Assembly: GCA_963850995.1 (NCBI GenBank)
Contig: CAWKNQ010000013.1
Coordinates: 1 to 64,000, forward strand
Length of the DNA: 64,000 bases
Origin: Gaiellasilicea sp963850995
GTDB taxonomy: Bacteria > Actinomycetota > Thermoleophilia > Gaiellales > Gaiellaceae
Direction of reading: 5' to 3'
This document shows, one piece after another, positions 63,401 through 64,000 of the stretch; position 1 is the first letter of the stretch, and every line of letters starts with the position of its first letter. Under the pieces are notes generated by a model. That model was not told the origin of the DNA and did no database searches. It saw only the letters and a list, made by a program, of their open reading frames with translations. The translations under genes were made by a program, and so were the position numbers.

Positions 63401-64000
63401 TGAGCTGGGACGTCCGCCCGACCGCCGACCTGGACGAGTTCAAGCGCGCCGTCGGCGCGATCGGGCACTACTTCGGCGGCTGGCCCGCCGACGACGAGGC
63501 CGCGCAGCGGTTCTCGGCGAACCTGCCGCTCGAGCGGATGCACGCGGCGTTCGACGGCGACCGCATCGTCGGCGGCGCGGGCGCGTTTCCCTTCGAGCTG
63601 ACCGTCCCGGGCGGCGCCGTCCGCTGCGGCGGCGTCACCGTCGTCGGCGTCCTGCCCACGCACCGCCGCCGCGGCATCCTCACCGCGATGATGCGCGTCC
63701 AGCTCGAGGACATCCGCGAGCGTGGGGAGCCGATCGCGGCGCTCTGGGCATCTGAGGAGGTCATCTACCGCCGCTACGGCTACGGCGTCGCATCGCTCTC
63801 GTGTGAAATGGCGCTGCCGAGCGGCTACGCCGGCCTCCGCGAGCCGACCGACGACCGGGCGACCGTGCGCCTCGCCCCGCTGGAGGAGTCGAAGGACGTG
63901 TTCGCGGCGATCTACGACCGCGCCCGCCTCCGCACGCCCGGCATGTTCGCTCGCACCGATACGTGGTGGGAGACGCGTAACCTCCCGGATCCGCCAGACC
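63400..64000 (+). CDS. Eis-like N-acetyltransferase 2 (3' end cut by window)
   Basis: Open from GTG 63400 to the window end, 200 residues visible. It parallels the preceding gene: VSWDVRPTADLDEFKRAVGA, FELTVPGGAVRCGGVTVVGV, acetyl-CoA loop VLPTHRRRGIL, and WASEEVIYRRYGYGVASLS with the equivalent catalytic Tyr. The GTG overlaps the previous stop by one base (TAGTG), so the two are translationally coupled tandem duplicates. Confidence 0.9.
   Translation, partial: MSWDVRPTADLDEFKRAVGAIGHYFGGWPADDEAAQRFSANLPLERMHAAFDGDRIVGGAGAFPFELTVPGGAVRCGGVTVVGVLPTHRRRGILTAMMRVQLEDIRERGEPIAALWASEEVIYRRYGYGVASLSCEMALPSGYAGLREPTDDRATVRLAPLEESKDVFAAIYDRARLRTPGMFARTDTWWETRNLPDPPD

Overview
The window is a 64 kb piece of a GC-rich bacterial chromosome with densely packed genes, frequent ATGA/GTGA overlaps and many GTG or TTG starts. 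Gene content and style suggest a deep-branching actinobacterium of the Thermoleophilia/Gaiella kind: leaderless promoters (TANNNT box, 6-8 nt, then the start codon), an actinobacterial-type SOS box, Rex, panB-panC-DUF2520, and a K+-independent H+-pyrophosphatase. The taxon is an inference. I see no rRNA, tRNA, CRISPR array or insertion sequence, and no gene-free stretch over 300 bases.

Layout. 1-11.3 kb: 3' part of uvrB, a DUF2277 protein, a flavoprotein monooxygenase, an M32 carboxypeptidase, small membrane proteins, a phosphoesterase, an L,D-transpeptidase and a very large secreted vWA/DUF11-repeat protein. 11.3-19.3 kb: uvrA behind an SOS-controlled leaderless promoter, lipoproteins, a thioesterase, a YIP1 protein and the pantothenate operon panB-panC-DUF2520. 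19.3-25.7 kb: two tandem alpha/beta-hydrolase-fold proteins that lack the nucleophile serine, a broken acetyltransferase, a zinc ribbon, a uracil-DNA glycosylase and the t6A cluster tsaE-tsaB-rimI-tsaD, interrupted by an opposite-strand ERCC4/XPF-type nuclease. 25.7-43.1 kb: a secreted subtilase, a glutaredoxin-like ORF, rex, a glycosyltransferase, a glutamate-cysteine ligase, hppA, and three tandem secreted subtilases that share a promoter and a hairpin-bearing 5' leader. 43.1-51.1 kb: an ion-transport block of two APC permease-UspA fusions, two small TrkA proteins, TrkH and a two-domain TrkA. 51.1-54.1 kb: a PQQ-type sugar dehydrogenase, a metallo-beta-lactamase-fold protein, a HAD-like protein and VanZ. 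54.1-59.0 kb: a cobalamin riboswitch followed by two DUF4430 exported proteins, an ECF transporter (T, fused A-A, S) and an exported alpha/alpha-toroid protein. 59.0-64.0 kb: an aldo/keto reductase, a UvrD/PcrA helicase and two tandem Eis-like acetyltransferases, the second cut by the window end.

The most interesting system is the riboswitch operon. Vertebrate transcobalamin and intrinsic factor consist of an alpha6/alpha6 toroid plus a DUF4430-type beta domain, and here those folds occur as separate exported proteins in one B12-riboswitch operon with an ECF importer. I infer a split transcobalamin-like B12 capture and uptake system. A second unusual feature is the conserved promoter-leader unit in front of the three tandem subtilases.

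Quality caveat. At least twelve conserved genes carry apparent single-base frameshifts, mostly net +1, while both halves remain well conserved. I treat these as probable sequencing or assembly insertions and give each gene its full extent.
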